Below, piece after piece: positions 40,139 to 47,845 of a DNA stretch of 64,000 nucleotides (position 1 is the stretch's first letter; every line of letters begins with the position of its first letter). A program made the position numbers and the translations under genes. The notes below the pieces were generated by a model that did no database searches, was not told where the DNA came from, and was given only the letters and a program-made list of their open reading frames with translations. Origin of the DNA: Stenotrophomonas rhizophila (GTDB lineage: Bacteria > Pseudomonadota > Gammaproteobacteria > Xanthomonadales > Xanthomonadaceae); the NCBI RefSeq assembly GCF_001704155.1, contig NZ_CP016294.1, positions 1,237,501 through 1,301,500 of the forward strand, in the 5' to 3' direction.

Positions 40139-40408
40139 TCAGCGCTTGCTGCTGAACAGGCGGAGCAGGGCCAGTACCGCAATGGCGCCCAGGATCGCGC
40201 CGATGAAGCCGGCCGGTTCGCCGCGCGCATACCAGCCCATGTACTGGCCGAACCAGCCGGCCACCAGTGCGCCGACGATGCCCAGCACGATGGTCAGCAG
40301 GCAGCCCATGCGGTTGTTGCCGGGCATCACGAAGCGCCCGAGCAGGCCGACCACGAAGCCGACCAGGATGATGTAGAGCCAGCTGGTGCTGCCGAACAGA
40401 CCATTCAT
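40139..40408 (-). CDS. GlsB/YeaQ/YmgE stress-response membrane protein
   Basis: 89 residues with three helices of the transglycosylase-associated protein family, shown by WLYIILVGFVVGLLGRFVMPG, LLTIVLGIVGALVAGWFGQYMGWY and EPAGFIGAILGAIAVLALLR. The function is undefined; homologues respond to stress. It is preceded by a hairpin that may terminate the upstream peptidase gene. Confidence 0.88.
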   Translation of the reverse strand: MNGLFGSTSWLYIILVGFVVGLLGRFVMPGNNRMGCLLTIVLGIVGALVAGWFGQYMGWYARGEPAGFIGAILGAIAVLALLRLFSSKR

Positions 40409-40431
40409 TGCGCTGTTTCCCGCAGAAGATT

Positions 40432-40460
40432 GACGCAGCCTACCAAGGGCAGGCTGCGTC
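40432..40460 (-). terminator. Candidate terminator after the M20 peptidase
   Basis: A 10-bp stem GACGCAGCCT/AGGCTGCGTC with a 9-base loop follows the peptidase stop on the minus strand. The U-tract (AATCTTCT) is weak, so termination may be partial. Confidence 0.5.
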
Positions 40461-40474
40461 CGTCATCGTCGCTG

Positions 40475-41968
40475 TCAGCAGCAGCCGTGGCCGCCGTGGC
40501 GGGTGCCGCTGTCGGCGGCCACCGGCGAACCGCTGGTTTCACCGCGCAGGCTGGCCGCGTAGTGCTCGCTGATCACCTTGGACACGCACGAGGTGACGCG
40601 CTTGCCCATCGGGATGTGCAGGAACTCGTTCGGGCCGTGCGCGTTGGAATGCGGGCCGAGCACGCCGGTGATCATGAACTGCGCGCCGGGGAACTTCTCG
40701 CCCAGCATGCCCATGAACGGAATCGAGCCGCCTTCGCCCATGTACATCGCCGGCTTGCCGAAGAAGGTCTGGCTGGCCTCGTCGATCGCCTGGGTCAGCC
40801 ACGGCGCCATCGCCGGAGCGTTCCAGCCCGAGGAAGCCTTTTCCAGGTCCAGCTTCACTTCCGCGCCGTTCGGCGGGTCGCGCAGCAGGGCTTCCTTCAG
40901 CAGTTCACCGCAGGCCTTGCCGTCGGCGGTCGGCGGCAGGCGCAGCGACAGCTTCACCGCGGTATGCGGGCGCAGCACGTTGCCGGCCGAGGCCAACGGC
41001 GGCATGCCGTCCACGCCGGTCACCGACAGCGCCGGGCGCCAGGTGCGGTTGAGCACCAGTTCGGTGAGGTCGTCGTTCATCGGCTTGAGGCCGGCGACCA
41101 TCGGGAATTTCTCGAAGATCTCGGTATCCACCACTTCGGCAGCGCGCTTGGCCTGGGCCTGGCGCTCTTCCGGAATCTCCACGTGCATGCCGTCGAGCAG
41201 GATGCGGCCGGTCTTCTCGTCTTCGATGCGCGACAGCAGCTGGCGCAGCAGGCGGAAGCTGGACGGCACCACGCCGGAGGCATCGCCCGAATGCACGCCT
41301 TCGTTGAGCACCTTCACCGAGAAGTTGCCGCCGGTCAGGCCGCGCAGCGAGGTGGTGCACCACAGCTGGTCGTAGTTGGCGCAGCCCGAATCCAGGCACA
41401 CCACCAGCGACGGCTTGCCGATGCGGTCGGCCAGGTGGTCCACGTAGGCCGGCAGGTCGTAGCTGCCCGATTCCTCACAGGCTTCGATCAGCACCACGCA
41501 GCGCGCGTGCGGCAGGTTCTGTTCCTGCAGCGCCAGCACCGCAGCCAGCGAGCCGAAGATGGCGTAGCCGTCATCGGCGCCGCCGCGGCCGTACAGCTTG
41601 TCGCCGCGCAGCACCGGCACCCACGGGCCGAGGTCGTCGTCCCAGCCGGTCATTTCCGGCTGCTTGTCCAGGTGGCCGTACAGCAGCACGGTGTCGTCGC
41701 CGGTTTCGGCGCCGGTGGCGGGAATTTCCAGCAGCAGCAGCGGCGTGCGGCCTTCCAGGCGCACCACTTCGACCTTCAGGCCCGGCAGCTTCTGCGCCTT
41801 GGCCCAGGTTTCCATCAGGGTGACGGCCTGCTCCATGTAGCCGTTCTCGACCCAATTGGCGTCGAACATCGGCGATTTGTTGGGAATGCGGATGTATTCG
41901 ACCAATTGCGGAACGATCTCGCTGTCCCACTTTTCACTGACGAATTGGCCGAGCTTGGCGCTGTCCAT
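40475..41968 (-). CDS. M20 family metallopeptidase (dipeptidase)
   Basis: Zinc peptidase of about 497 residues, of the carnosinase-like M20 group. Metal ligands: His and Asp in LLYGHLDKQPE, a bridging Asp in YGRGGADDGYA, Glu-Glu in EACEESGS, and a later His in HSNAHGPNE. A lid/dimerisation domain is inserted at about 220-370. No signal peptide is seen, so it should be cytosolic. ATG 41968 has a GGAGT ribosome-binding site and is preferred over 41986. The C-terminus ends with a HGGHGCC metal-binding-like tail. Confidence 0.9.
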   Translation of the reverse strand: MDSAKLGQFVSEKWDSEIVPQLVEYIRIPNKSPMFDANWVENGYMEQAVTLMETWAKAQKLPGLKVEVVRLEGRTPLLLLEIPATGAETGDDTVLLYGHLDKQPEMTGWDDDLGPWVPVLRGDKLYGRGGADDGYAIFGSLAAVLALQEQNLPHARCVVLIEACEESGSYDLPAYVDHLADRIGKPSLVVCLDSGCANYDQLWCTTSLRGLTGGNFSVKVLNEGVHSGDASGVVPSSFRLLRQLLSRIEDEKTGRILLDGMHVEIPEERQAQAKRAAEVVDTEIFEKFPMVAGLKPMNDDLTELVLNRTWRPALSVTGVDGMPPLASAGNVLRPHTAVKLSLRLPPTADGKACGELLKEALLRDPPNGAEVKLDLEKASSGWNAPAMAPWLTQAIDEASQTFFGKPAMYMGEGGSIPFMGMLGEKFPGAQFMITGVLGPHSNAHGPNEFLHIPMGKRVTSCVSKVISEHYAASLRGETSGSPVAADSGTRHGGHGCC

Positions 41969-42021
41969 CTGGTACTCCGAATGCATGTGGCTGATCCCGC
42001 CATTCTACGCCTGAGCAGGGG

Positions 42022-42037
42022 GTAGGGATTTCCCTAC
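42022..42037. promoter_or_regulatory. Perfect palindrome, candidate operator upstream of comEA
   Basis: GTAGGGATTTCCCTAC, a perfect 7-2-7 inverted repeat, lies 131 bases before the comEA start and 69 bases after the M20 start on the other strand. No -10 is certain, but TAGGCT (42083-42088) would place it near -65, a usual activator position. The cognate regulator is unknown. Confidence 0.45.
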
Positions 42038-42167
42038 ACCACGTCAGGTATTTAGCTGGCTGTGTGAAGGTGATGTGGACGATAGGCTGTGTGTATGTGG
42101 CGAGGGACACTGACTGCTCCGACGGGATGCCGGCAGCGGTCGGTCCGACGTCACAGGGAGCTACACG

Positions 42168-42497
42168 GTGGGGCCTTGGTTTTCGTGGAAGGCGCTTGCG
42201 CTGGCACTGCTGTTGACCGGAACCGCTTCGGCGGCCGACCGCATCAACATCAATACGGCAGATGCGTCGACGCTGCAGCAGGGATTGACGAACGTGGGGC
42301 CCCAAAAGGCCCAGGCGATCGTGGCGTACCGGCGACAACACGGACCTTTCCTCCGGGTCGAGGACCTGGCACGGGTGAAAGGGATAGGGACAGCAACGGT
42401 CGAACGGAATCGACGACGGATGACGGTGGGGGCCATGGCGGCGCCCACGGTGGCACCGCCCAGGAGGGCAGTGCCGGCACCCGTACCAAGGCGCTGA
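42168..42497 (+). CDS. comEA: ComEA-like helix-hairpin-helix DNA-binding protein
   Basis: A 109-residue exported DNA-binding protein; family members pull incoming DNA into the periplasm during natural transformation. A signal peptide (about 1-22, ending ASA-AD) precedes the ComEA domain: RININTADASTLQQGLTNVGPQKAQAI then the second hairpin VEDLARVKGIGTATVERNR. A Pro/Arg-rich tail ends it. It starts with GTG; AGGGAG lies 7 bases upstream. Codon use in the 3' half (aaa, ggg, ata, aca, cga) differs from neighbours and supplies many GGA triplets. Confidence 0.85.
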   Translation: MGPWFSWKALALALLLTGTASAADRININTADASTLQQGLTNVGPQKAQAIVAYRRQHGPFLRVEDLARVKGIGTATVERNRRRMTVGAMAAPTVAPPRRAVPAPVPRR

Positions 42498-42800
42498 CAC
42501 AACGGGATGGGTCGCGACCGGCATGACGCCGGTCACGGTAGCCAGGCAGGAGCCGGCCACCTCGACAGCCGCAGGGACGGGGCACGCAGGGACGCAGCGC
42601 GGAGGGATTGGCGCGGATCCACCAGGACGGTGGCATCCATACCCGGGAAGGGGAGGGATGGCGGAACAACATACGGCCGAGTGCATGGAGCATGGCCGGC
42701 ACCCACACTGGGCAGGACGCACAGGGGGAAGGCGGGATGCCGACAAGGACGTGACGATTGCCCGGTCCGCACAGGGATGTGTGACCGGGCAATTTCTTTT
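42498..42800 (+). ncRNA. GGA-rich non-coding RNA, candidate CsrA/RsmA sponge
   Basis: No plausible frame covers this stretch. By hand count the plus strand has 18 GGA triplets in 42498-42797 against about 3 TCC. Several lie in small hairpin loops: GGC-AGGA-GCC (42545-42554), CCACC-AGGAC-GGTGG (42619-42633), TGC-ATGGA-GCA (42682-42692, inside GGCC/GGCC), GGC-GGGAT-GCC (42731-42741). ACAAGGACGT (42744-42753) and ACAGGGATGT (42771-42780) match the CsrA SELEX consensus ACARGGAYGU. It ends in a strong terminator. A promoter of its own is not evident, so it may be the 3' part of the comEA transcript. Confidence 0.55.
42757..42800 (+). terminator. Intrinsic terminator with a CsrA-consensus loop
   Basis: An 11-bp perfect stem ATTGCCCGGTC/GACCGGGCAAT (42757-42767 with 42783-42793) is followed by TTCTTTT. 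Inside the loop a second stem CACA/TGTG presents GGGA. It ends the comEA/GGA-rich RNA. Confidence 0.85.
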
Positions 42801-42842
42801 CTGGGGGTGTAGCGTCACCCTCAAATCCCCGGGATCTTTTTC

Positions 42843-43898
42843 ATGGCACCACGCCGCACGCTGCTCACCTTCGGACTTGCTTCGCTGCTGGCCACCGCTG
42901 TATTTCCTGCGCTGGCCGCCACTCCACCTGCACCCGCAGCAACCCAGGCGGAGCCGGGCCCCACCGATCTCAAGCCCGGCCAGTTCCTCTGGCACCCGGA
43001 AATCTCGCCGGCGGGGCCGATCGTGCTGGTGGTCAGCCTGGATGAGCAGCGCGCCTACGTGTACCGCAACGGCATCGCCATCGGCCTGAGCACGATCAGC
43101 TCGGGCAAGGCCGGGCATGAAACGCCGACCGGGGTGTTCACCATCCTGCAGAAGGACAAGGACCACAAATCCAACCTCTACAACAGCGCGCCCATGCCCT
43201 ACATGCAGCGGCTGACCTGGGACGGCATCGCGCTGCACGGTGGCAACCTGCCCGGGCATCCCGCGTCGCACGGCTGCGTACGCCTGCCCCAGGCCTTTGC
43301 GCAGAAGCTGTTCGGCGAAACCAAGCGTGGCGATACCGTGGTGGTGGCCGACGCCAAGAGCGCGCCGATGACGCTGGCCTACCCGGCGGTGCTGGCCCCG
43401 GTGAACAGCGTGGGCAAGAACCTGCTGGAAACCACCGGTGCGCCGGACCAGTATTGGAATGACAGCGCCGCACCCTCGGGCCAGGTGGGCATCCTGGTCA
43501 GCCTGCACGACCAGCGCCTGTACGTGCTGCGCGACGGCGTGCTGATCGGCGAATCGCGGCTGGAAGCCAAGGCGCTGCCGGCGTTCGAGGGCACCACCCT
43601 GTTCGTGATGCAGGACGGCTATTCGGATGCCGCCAGCCCGCTGGATGCAACCCGGAAGCTGCACAAGTGGACCGCCTACCCGCTGCTGGGGCAGAGCGCC
43701 GGCAATGCCAGCCCGGACCTGCTGGCCACGCCCAGCCTGCCCATGGCGTTGCCGCCGTCCTTCGCCGCGCAGCTGTACAAGGTGCTGGTGCCGGGCACCA
43801 CGCTGCTGGTGACCAGCCTGCCGGCCGTTCGCCCGGTGGCGGATGAACAGAACCTGCAGCCGGTCTTGGAATCCGACGCGGGCGGGGCCACCTTGTAG
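42843..43898 (+). CDS. L,D-transpeptidase (YkuD domain)
   Basis: Exported 351-residue enzyme that can form 3-3 peptidoglycan cross-links or attach proteins. A signal peptide (about 1-26) precedes the YkuD domain: VVSLDEQRAYVYRNGIAIG, ETPTGVFTI, HGGNLPGHPASHGCVRLP with His132 and catalytic Cys145. A second half (about 190-330, VSLHDQRLYVLRDGVLIG) resembles a degenerate repeat of the YkuD start but lacks the HGC motif. It is followed by another transpeptidase 24 bases on. Confidence 0.88.
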   Translation: MAPRRTLLTFGLASLLATAVFPALAATPPAPAATQAEPGPTDLKPGQFLWHPEISPAGPIVLVVSLDEQRAYVYRNGIAIGLSTISSGKAGHETPTGVFTILQKDKDHKSNLYNSAPMPYMQRLTWDGIALHGGNLPGHPASHGCVRLPQAFAQKLFGETKRGDTVVVADAKSAPMTLAYPAVLAPVNSVGKNLLETTGAPDQYWNDSAAPSGQVGILVSLHDQRLYVLRDGVLIGESRLEAKALPAFEGTTLFVMQDGYSDAASPLDATRKLHKWTAYPLLGQSAGNASPDLLATPSLPMALPPSFAAQLYKVLVPGTTLLVTSLPAVRPVADEQNLQPVLESDAGGATL

Positions 43899-43922
43899 GG
43901 AGGCCCCGCCGGTACCGCGTCG

Positions 43923-44648
43923 ATGCGTTTCTTTCCCGTTCTGATTGCCACCGTTGCCCTGTGCGGGCTGGCGCTGACCGCGCCGGCAGGCAGCGCCCGT
44001 GCGGCGACCACGCCCCCGCCCCGCACGCTGCCGCCGGCCCAGCTGGCCGACATGCTGGCGCGCGCGGCGCCCAATGCGGACCGCAAGGTGCTGCAGCTGG
44101 CCGCCAACGCGATGACCTGCGCCCTGCGCCGGCCGGAGCTGGGCGTGGATCCGGGCCGCTTGAGCGTGATTGATTACTCGCGCCCGTCCACCGAACAGCG
44201 CATGTGGGTGTTCGACCTGGCCCACCAGAAGCTGCTGTTCGAGGAGTGGGTCGCCCATGGCCGCAATAGCGGCGGCAACGCCACCGAACGCTTCTCCAAC
44301 CGCGATGGCAGTTTCATGTCCAGCCTGGGCGCGTTCACCGCCAAGGAAACCTACATGGGCGGCAATGGCTATTCGCTGCGCCTGGAAGGTCTGGAGCCGG
44401 GCTTCAACGACAAGGCGCGCGACCGCGCCATCGTCATCCACGGTGCTCCGTACGTGAACCCCACCATCGCCCGGCTGCAGGGCCGGCTCGGCCGCAGCCT
44501 GGGCTGCCCGGCGGTACGCCTGACCGTGGCGCGGCCGCTGATCGACAGCCTGCGCGGTGGGGCGATGGTGTTCGCCTACTACCCGGACAAGGAGTGGCTG
44601 GCGCGCTCGCAGCTGCTGGAAGCGGACTGCGGCGGCAAGCCCGGCTGA
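43923..44648 (+). CDS. Murein L,D-transpeptidase family protein
   Basis: 241 residues, exported (signal peptide about 1-27, ending ARA-ATT). It belongs to the YkuD_2 type: FDLAHQKLLFEEWVAHGRNSGGN, GAFTAKETYMGGNGYSLRLEGLE, AIVIHGAPYV and GRSLGCPAVRL, where the Cys is the likely catalytic residue with the His before it. It is distinct in sequence from its YkuD neighbour, so the pair is not a recent duplication. Confidence 0.82.
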   Translation: MRFFPVLIATVALCGLALTAPAGSARAATTPPPRTLPPAQLADMLARAAPNADRKVLQLAANAMTCALRRPELGVDPGRLSVIDYSRPSTEQRMWVFDLAHQKLLFEEWVAHGRNSGGNATERFSNRDGSFMSSLGAFTAKETYMGGNGYSLRLEGLEPGFNDKARDRAIVIHGAPYVNPTIARLQGRLGRSLGCPAVRLTVARPLIDSLRGGAMVFAYYPDKEWLARSQLLEADCGGKPG

Positions 44649-44650
44649 GG

Positions 44651-44656
44651 CACAAT
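44651..44656 (+). promoter_or_regulatory. -10-like element before leaderless hutD
   Basis: CACAAT lies 6 bases before the hutD ATG, which has no Shine-Dalgarno sequence, so the message could start at or near the AUG. Confidence 0.3.
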
Positions 44657-44662
44657 GGCGGC

Positions 44663-45268
44663 ATGTCGACCGCCACCGCATTGAGCGCTGCCACGCGCGT
44701 CATTCCCAGCTTTGAATACCGCCGCGAACGCTGGCGGAATGGTCTTGGCTGGACCCGTGAAATCCTGCGCGTGCCCGATAGCGAAGAGTGGCTGGTACGT
44801 TTGTCGATTGCCGAGATCGAACAGGATGCGGCGTTCTCGTCGTTCCACGGCATCGACCGCGAACTGGTCCTGCTGCGCGGCGAAGGGCTGCGCCTGCGCT
44901 TTGCCGATGGCGCGCTGCATACGCTGCTGCCACCCCACGATCGCCTGCGCTTTGCCGGCGAAGCGGAGGTCCATGGCGAGCTGGTGGATGGGCTCACCCA
45001 TGATTTCAACCTGATGTGGCGGCGTGACCAGGTCGATGCCGAACTGCTGCACCGCCCGCTGGTGGGCAGCATGTTCTTCTTCACCGAGCCGGGCACGGCG
45101 TGGGCGATCCACCTGTTGGCGGGGCAGGCGGAGTTCGAGGGCGAGCCGGAACTGCCGCCGCTGCAGCAGGGCGACACCGCGTGGCTGGCGGCAGGGCCGC
45201 ATAGGCGCTACGCATTGTGCGGTGGCGGTGAGCTGCTCGCCATCCGCCTGGACCAGCGCGGTCAATAA
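44663..45268 (+). CDS. hutD: HutD/Ves family cupin protein
   Basis: 201 residues of the HutD/Ves double-cupin family. Characteristic features are RERWRNGLGWTREILRVP, RLSIAEIEQDAAFSSFHGIDRELVLLRGEGLRL and a second cupin with EPGTAWAIHLLAGQAEFEG. In other bacteria it sits with histidine-utilisation genes or responds to cold; no hut genes lie here. The start follows a -10-like element. Its 3' end overlaps the convergent flavoprotein gene by 7 bases. Confidence 0.82.
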   Translation: MSTATALSAATRVIPSFEYRRERWRNGLGWTREILRVPDSEEWLVRLSIAEIEQDAAFSSFHGIDRELVLLRGEGLRLRFADGALHTLLPPHDRLRFAGEAEVHGELVDGLTHDFNLMWRRDQVDAELLHRPLVGSMFFFTEPGTAWAIHLLAGQAEFEGEPELPPLQQGDTAWLAAGPHRRYALCGGGELLAIRLDQRGQ

Positions 45269-46872
45269 ACGTCGCGGCGGTAGCGGCCGGCGACGATCAG
45301 GGCTTCCTTGCCTTCGCGGCCCAGCGCCTGTTCGATCACCGCGTCCACTGCCGGGGCCATGCCCTGCAGGCTGCCGCAGACCAGGATCGTGGCGCCGTCG
45401 CGGACCCACTGGCGCAGGGTGTCCAGCTGCGCGAGCAGGCGGTCCTGCACGTAACGGTGCTCGCCGCCGTCGCGGCTGAACACCGTATCCAGCCGCGCGA
45501 TCATGCCGTCACGTTGCCAGCGCTGCAGGTCTTCCTTGAAGTAGAAATCGTGCGCGGCGGTACGCTCGCCGAACAGCAGCCAGTTGCGCCCGGCGCCAAG
45601 GTCCACCCGTGCACGCAGGTGCGCGCGCAGCCCGGCAATGCCGGTGCCGTTGCCGATCAGGATCAGCGGTGTGTCCGGCGCGGGTGCGTGGAAATTCGGG
45701 TTGCCGCGGAAGCGCAGGTTGATGCGCCCACCCAGCGCCGCGTGATCGCACAGCCAGCCGCTGCCCAGCCCCGGCGTGCCATCCGGGCGCAGCAGCCGCC
45801 GCAACAGCAGCAGCACGTGGCCTTCGCCCGGCATGCTGGCAATGGAGTATTCGCGGTGCGGCAACGGCTTGAGCGTGGCTACCAGTGCCGTGTCATCGGC
45901 CGGCACCGCATCGGGCAGCACCGGCAGGTGCGAGCGCGCCAGCCAATCGCGCAGTGGCTGCCCCTCGACCATCGCCGCGCCATCGCGTGCATGCGTGGCC
46001 AGCCAGGCATCGACCTCGACCGGACTGTGCTGCGGACCAATCTCCGCCACATCACCGGCCTGCCACGCCGGCAGCACGCCAGCGGCCGGCACCAGGCTCA
46101 CCCGCCACGTCGCCGCGCCGGGGCTACCGGGGTTTTCCTGGCGGCGCGACTGCAGCTGCCAGGGCTGGTACTGCGCCGGCGCCCAGTCGGGCAGCTCGGT
46201 GGCGTTCCCGCCCAGCTGGCCCAGCAGCTGCTGCCAGTGGCGCAGGGCGGCCGGGTCGGCGTTGTCCACTTCCACCGTGTCGAACAGGGGATGCGCGCCG
46301 TGCTGGCGCAGCCACGCATCGAGCTGGTGGCCGAACGCGCAGAAGTGCCCGTAGCTGCGGTCGCCCAGTGCCAGCACACCGTAGTGCAACTGCGGCAGTG
46401 CCATGTCCTGCGGCATCACGCGGCGCAGGAAGGGCAGGGTGTGGTCGGGTGGATCGCCTTCGCCGGTGGTGCTGGCGATCAGCAGCACCCGGGTGGTCTG
46501 CTGCAGCAATGCGGCGTCCACCTGGTGCAGGCCGCGCACGCGCACCGGTACCCCGGCCGCGCGCAGGACCTCGGCGCTGCGCTCGCATAGCTGCTGGGCG
46601 AACCCGGTCTGGCTGGCCCAGACCAGCAGCGTCGGTGCTTCGCCGGCGGCGCTGCCAACATCGTCGCGGGCTCGGCCGCGCCACCACAGCAGCGCGCACA
46701 GCGCCGCGTAGGCTGTGAGGGTGCCTGCCGCCCAACGCCAGTGCGAGGCCAGTGGCGCGGCCAACCACCAGTCTTCCTGCAGATGCAGGCGCAACAGCAA
46801 CCACGCCAGTACGGCCAGCAGGGCGACCACCAGTACATTGCCCACTACCGCGCGCGACGGGCTGCCTTTCAT
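45262..46872 (-). CDS. Membrane-anchored flavodoxin/ferredoxin-reductase (CysJ-like)
   Basis: 536 residues: two N-terminal helices (about 8-27 and 47-65), a flavodoxin domain (about 80-225, ASQTGFAQQLCERSAEVL, ASTTGEGDPPD, GVLALGDRSYGHFCAFG) and an FAD/NADPH reductase domain (about 255-536, REYSIASMP, LIGNGTGIAGLRAHLRAR, LVCGSLQGMAPAV, ending in YRRDVY like CysJ). It probably takes NADPH electrons in the cytoplasm and passes them into the membrane. It is the last gene of the PepSY/DUF2271/DUF4198/apbE operon and overlaps apbE by 4 bases. Confidence 0.88.
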   Translation of the reverse strand: MKGSPSRAVVGNVLVVALLAVLAWLLLRLHLQEDWWLAAPLASHWRWAAGTLTAYAALCALLWWRGRARDDVGSAAGEAPTLLVWASQTGFAQQLCERSAEVLRAAGVPVRVRGLHQVDAALLQQTTRVLLIASTTGEGDPPDHTLPFLRRVMPQDMALPQLHYGVLALGDRSYGHFCAFGHQLDAWLRQHGAHPLFDTVEVDNADPAALRHWQQLLGQLGGNATELPDWAPAQYQPWQLQSRRQENPGSPGAATWRVSLVPAAGVLPAWQAGDVAEIGPQHSPVEVDAWLATHARDGAAMVEGQPLRDWLARSHLPVLPDAVPADDTALVATLKPLPHREYSIASMPGEGHVLLLLRRLLRPDGTPGLGSGWLCDHAALGGRINLRFRGNPNFHAPAPDTPLILIGNGTGIAGLRAHLRARVDLGAGRNWLLFGERTAAHDFYFKEDLQRWQRDGMIARLDTVFSRDGGEHRYVQDRLLAQLDTLRQWVRDGATILVCGSLQGMAPAVDAVIEQALGREGKEALIVAGRYRRDVY

Positions 46873-47843
46873 GCAGCGGCATCCTGTTCAGTGAGCAGCG
46901 CGGTGAACGCCGTGCTCAAGTGTTCTTCGATGCCCTGCGCAGTGCGGGTGATGAAGCGTGCGGCGAGCGCGTTGGCATTGGCGAACGCAAGCCCTTGCTG
47001 GGCGCCCATCACCGTCAACGCGGTGGCCCATCCATCGGCGTGCATGGCGTGCTGGGCGACCACGGTCACCGCGGCCGCCGTGCGGCTGACCGGCGCGCCC
47101 GCGCGTGGATCCAGCGTATGGCTGTAGTGCGTGCCATCCTCGACGAATTGGTGCCAGCGATCACCGGAAGTAGCAACGGCCAGATCGTCCAACGCCAGCA
47201 CGCGCGGCGGATGCGCGAGTTCTGCTTCTTCTTCGGGACCTGCTTCGACCAGGACCCGCCACGGCTGCCCATCGGGCTTGCGCCCATAGCCGTGCAGCTC
47301 GCCGCCCACTTCCACCAGTGCCGCCGCAATGCCCTCGCCGCGCAGCCAACGGCTCACCAGGTCCACTGCAAAGCCCTTGGCGATGGCCGAAAGATCCAGC
47401 TCCAGTCCACCCGGCTGCAGCAGGCGGCCATGCTGCCAGTGCAGCCGCTGCCAACCGCAGCGTGCCTGCGTGGCCGCCAGCCGGGCAGCATCGGGAACGC
47501 GTTGGGCGTGTGCGTGCGCACCGAACCCCCACAGCGCGACCAGCGGGCCGACGGTGGGATCGAACGCCCCTTCGCTGCGCCGGGCGATATCGAGCGCGCA
47601 GTCGATCACCTCGGCGAACAGGCCGGGCAGCGGCAGCGACGTGCCGGCCGCTGCGCGGTTGAACGCGGCGATGTCGCTGGCCGCTTCCCAGGTGCTCATC
47701 TGCGCGACCACCGCATCCAGCTGCGCCTGGATGCCCGCATGCAGCGGGTGCAGATCGCGGCCGGGCGTGGTGGTCAGTTTGACCTGCCAGGTGGTGCCCA
47801 TGGTGTGGCCACCAAGGCTGGCGATGTCGTGCAGGGTGGACAT
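46869..47843 (-). CDS. apbE: FAD:protein FMN transferase (ApbE)
   Basis: 324 residues of the ApbE family, which covalently attaches FMN to Ser/Thr of target proteins. Family blocks are GGHTMGTTWQVKL near the N-terminus, GLELDLSAIAKGFAVDLVSRWL, VEVGGELHGYGRKPDGQPW, VATSGDRWHQFV and YSHTLDPRAGAPVSR. No clear signal peptide is seen, so its side of the membrane is uncertain. The likely target in the same operon is the DUF2271 protein. Confidence 0.93.
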   Translation of the reverse strand: MSTLHDIASLGGHTMGTTWQVKLTTTPGRDLHPLHAGIQAQLDAVVAQMSTWEAASDIAAFNRAAAGTSLPLPGLFAEVIDCALDIARRSEGAFDPTVGPLVALWGFGAHAHAQRVPDAARLAATQARCGWQRLHWQHGRLLQPGGLELDLSAIAKGFAVDLVSRWLRGEGIAAALVEVGGELHGYGRKPDGQPWRVLVEAGPEEEAELAHPPRVLALDDLAVATSGDRWHQFVEDGTHYSHTLDPRAGAPVSRTAAAVTVVAQHAMHADGWATALTVMGAQQGLAFANANALAARFITRTAQGIEEHLSTAFTALLTEQDAAA

Positions 47844-47845
47844 GA

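Noticed and set aside
42507..42812. Possible small protein in the GGA-rich stretch
   Set aside because: Translation gives an Arg/Gly/Asp-rich string with no start signal, and the frame runs through the terminator hairpin.
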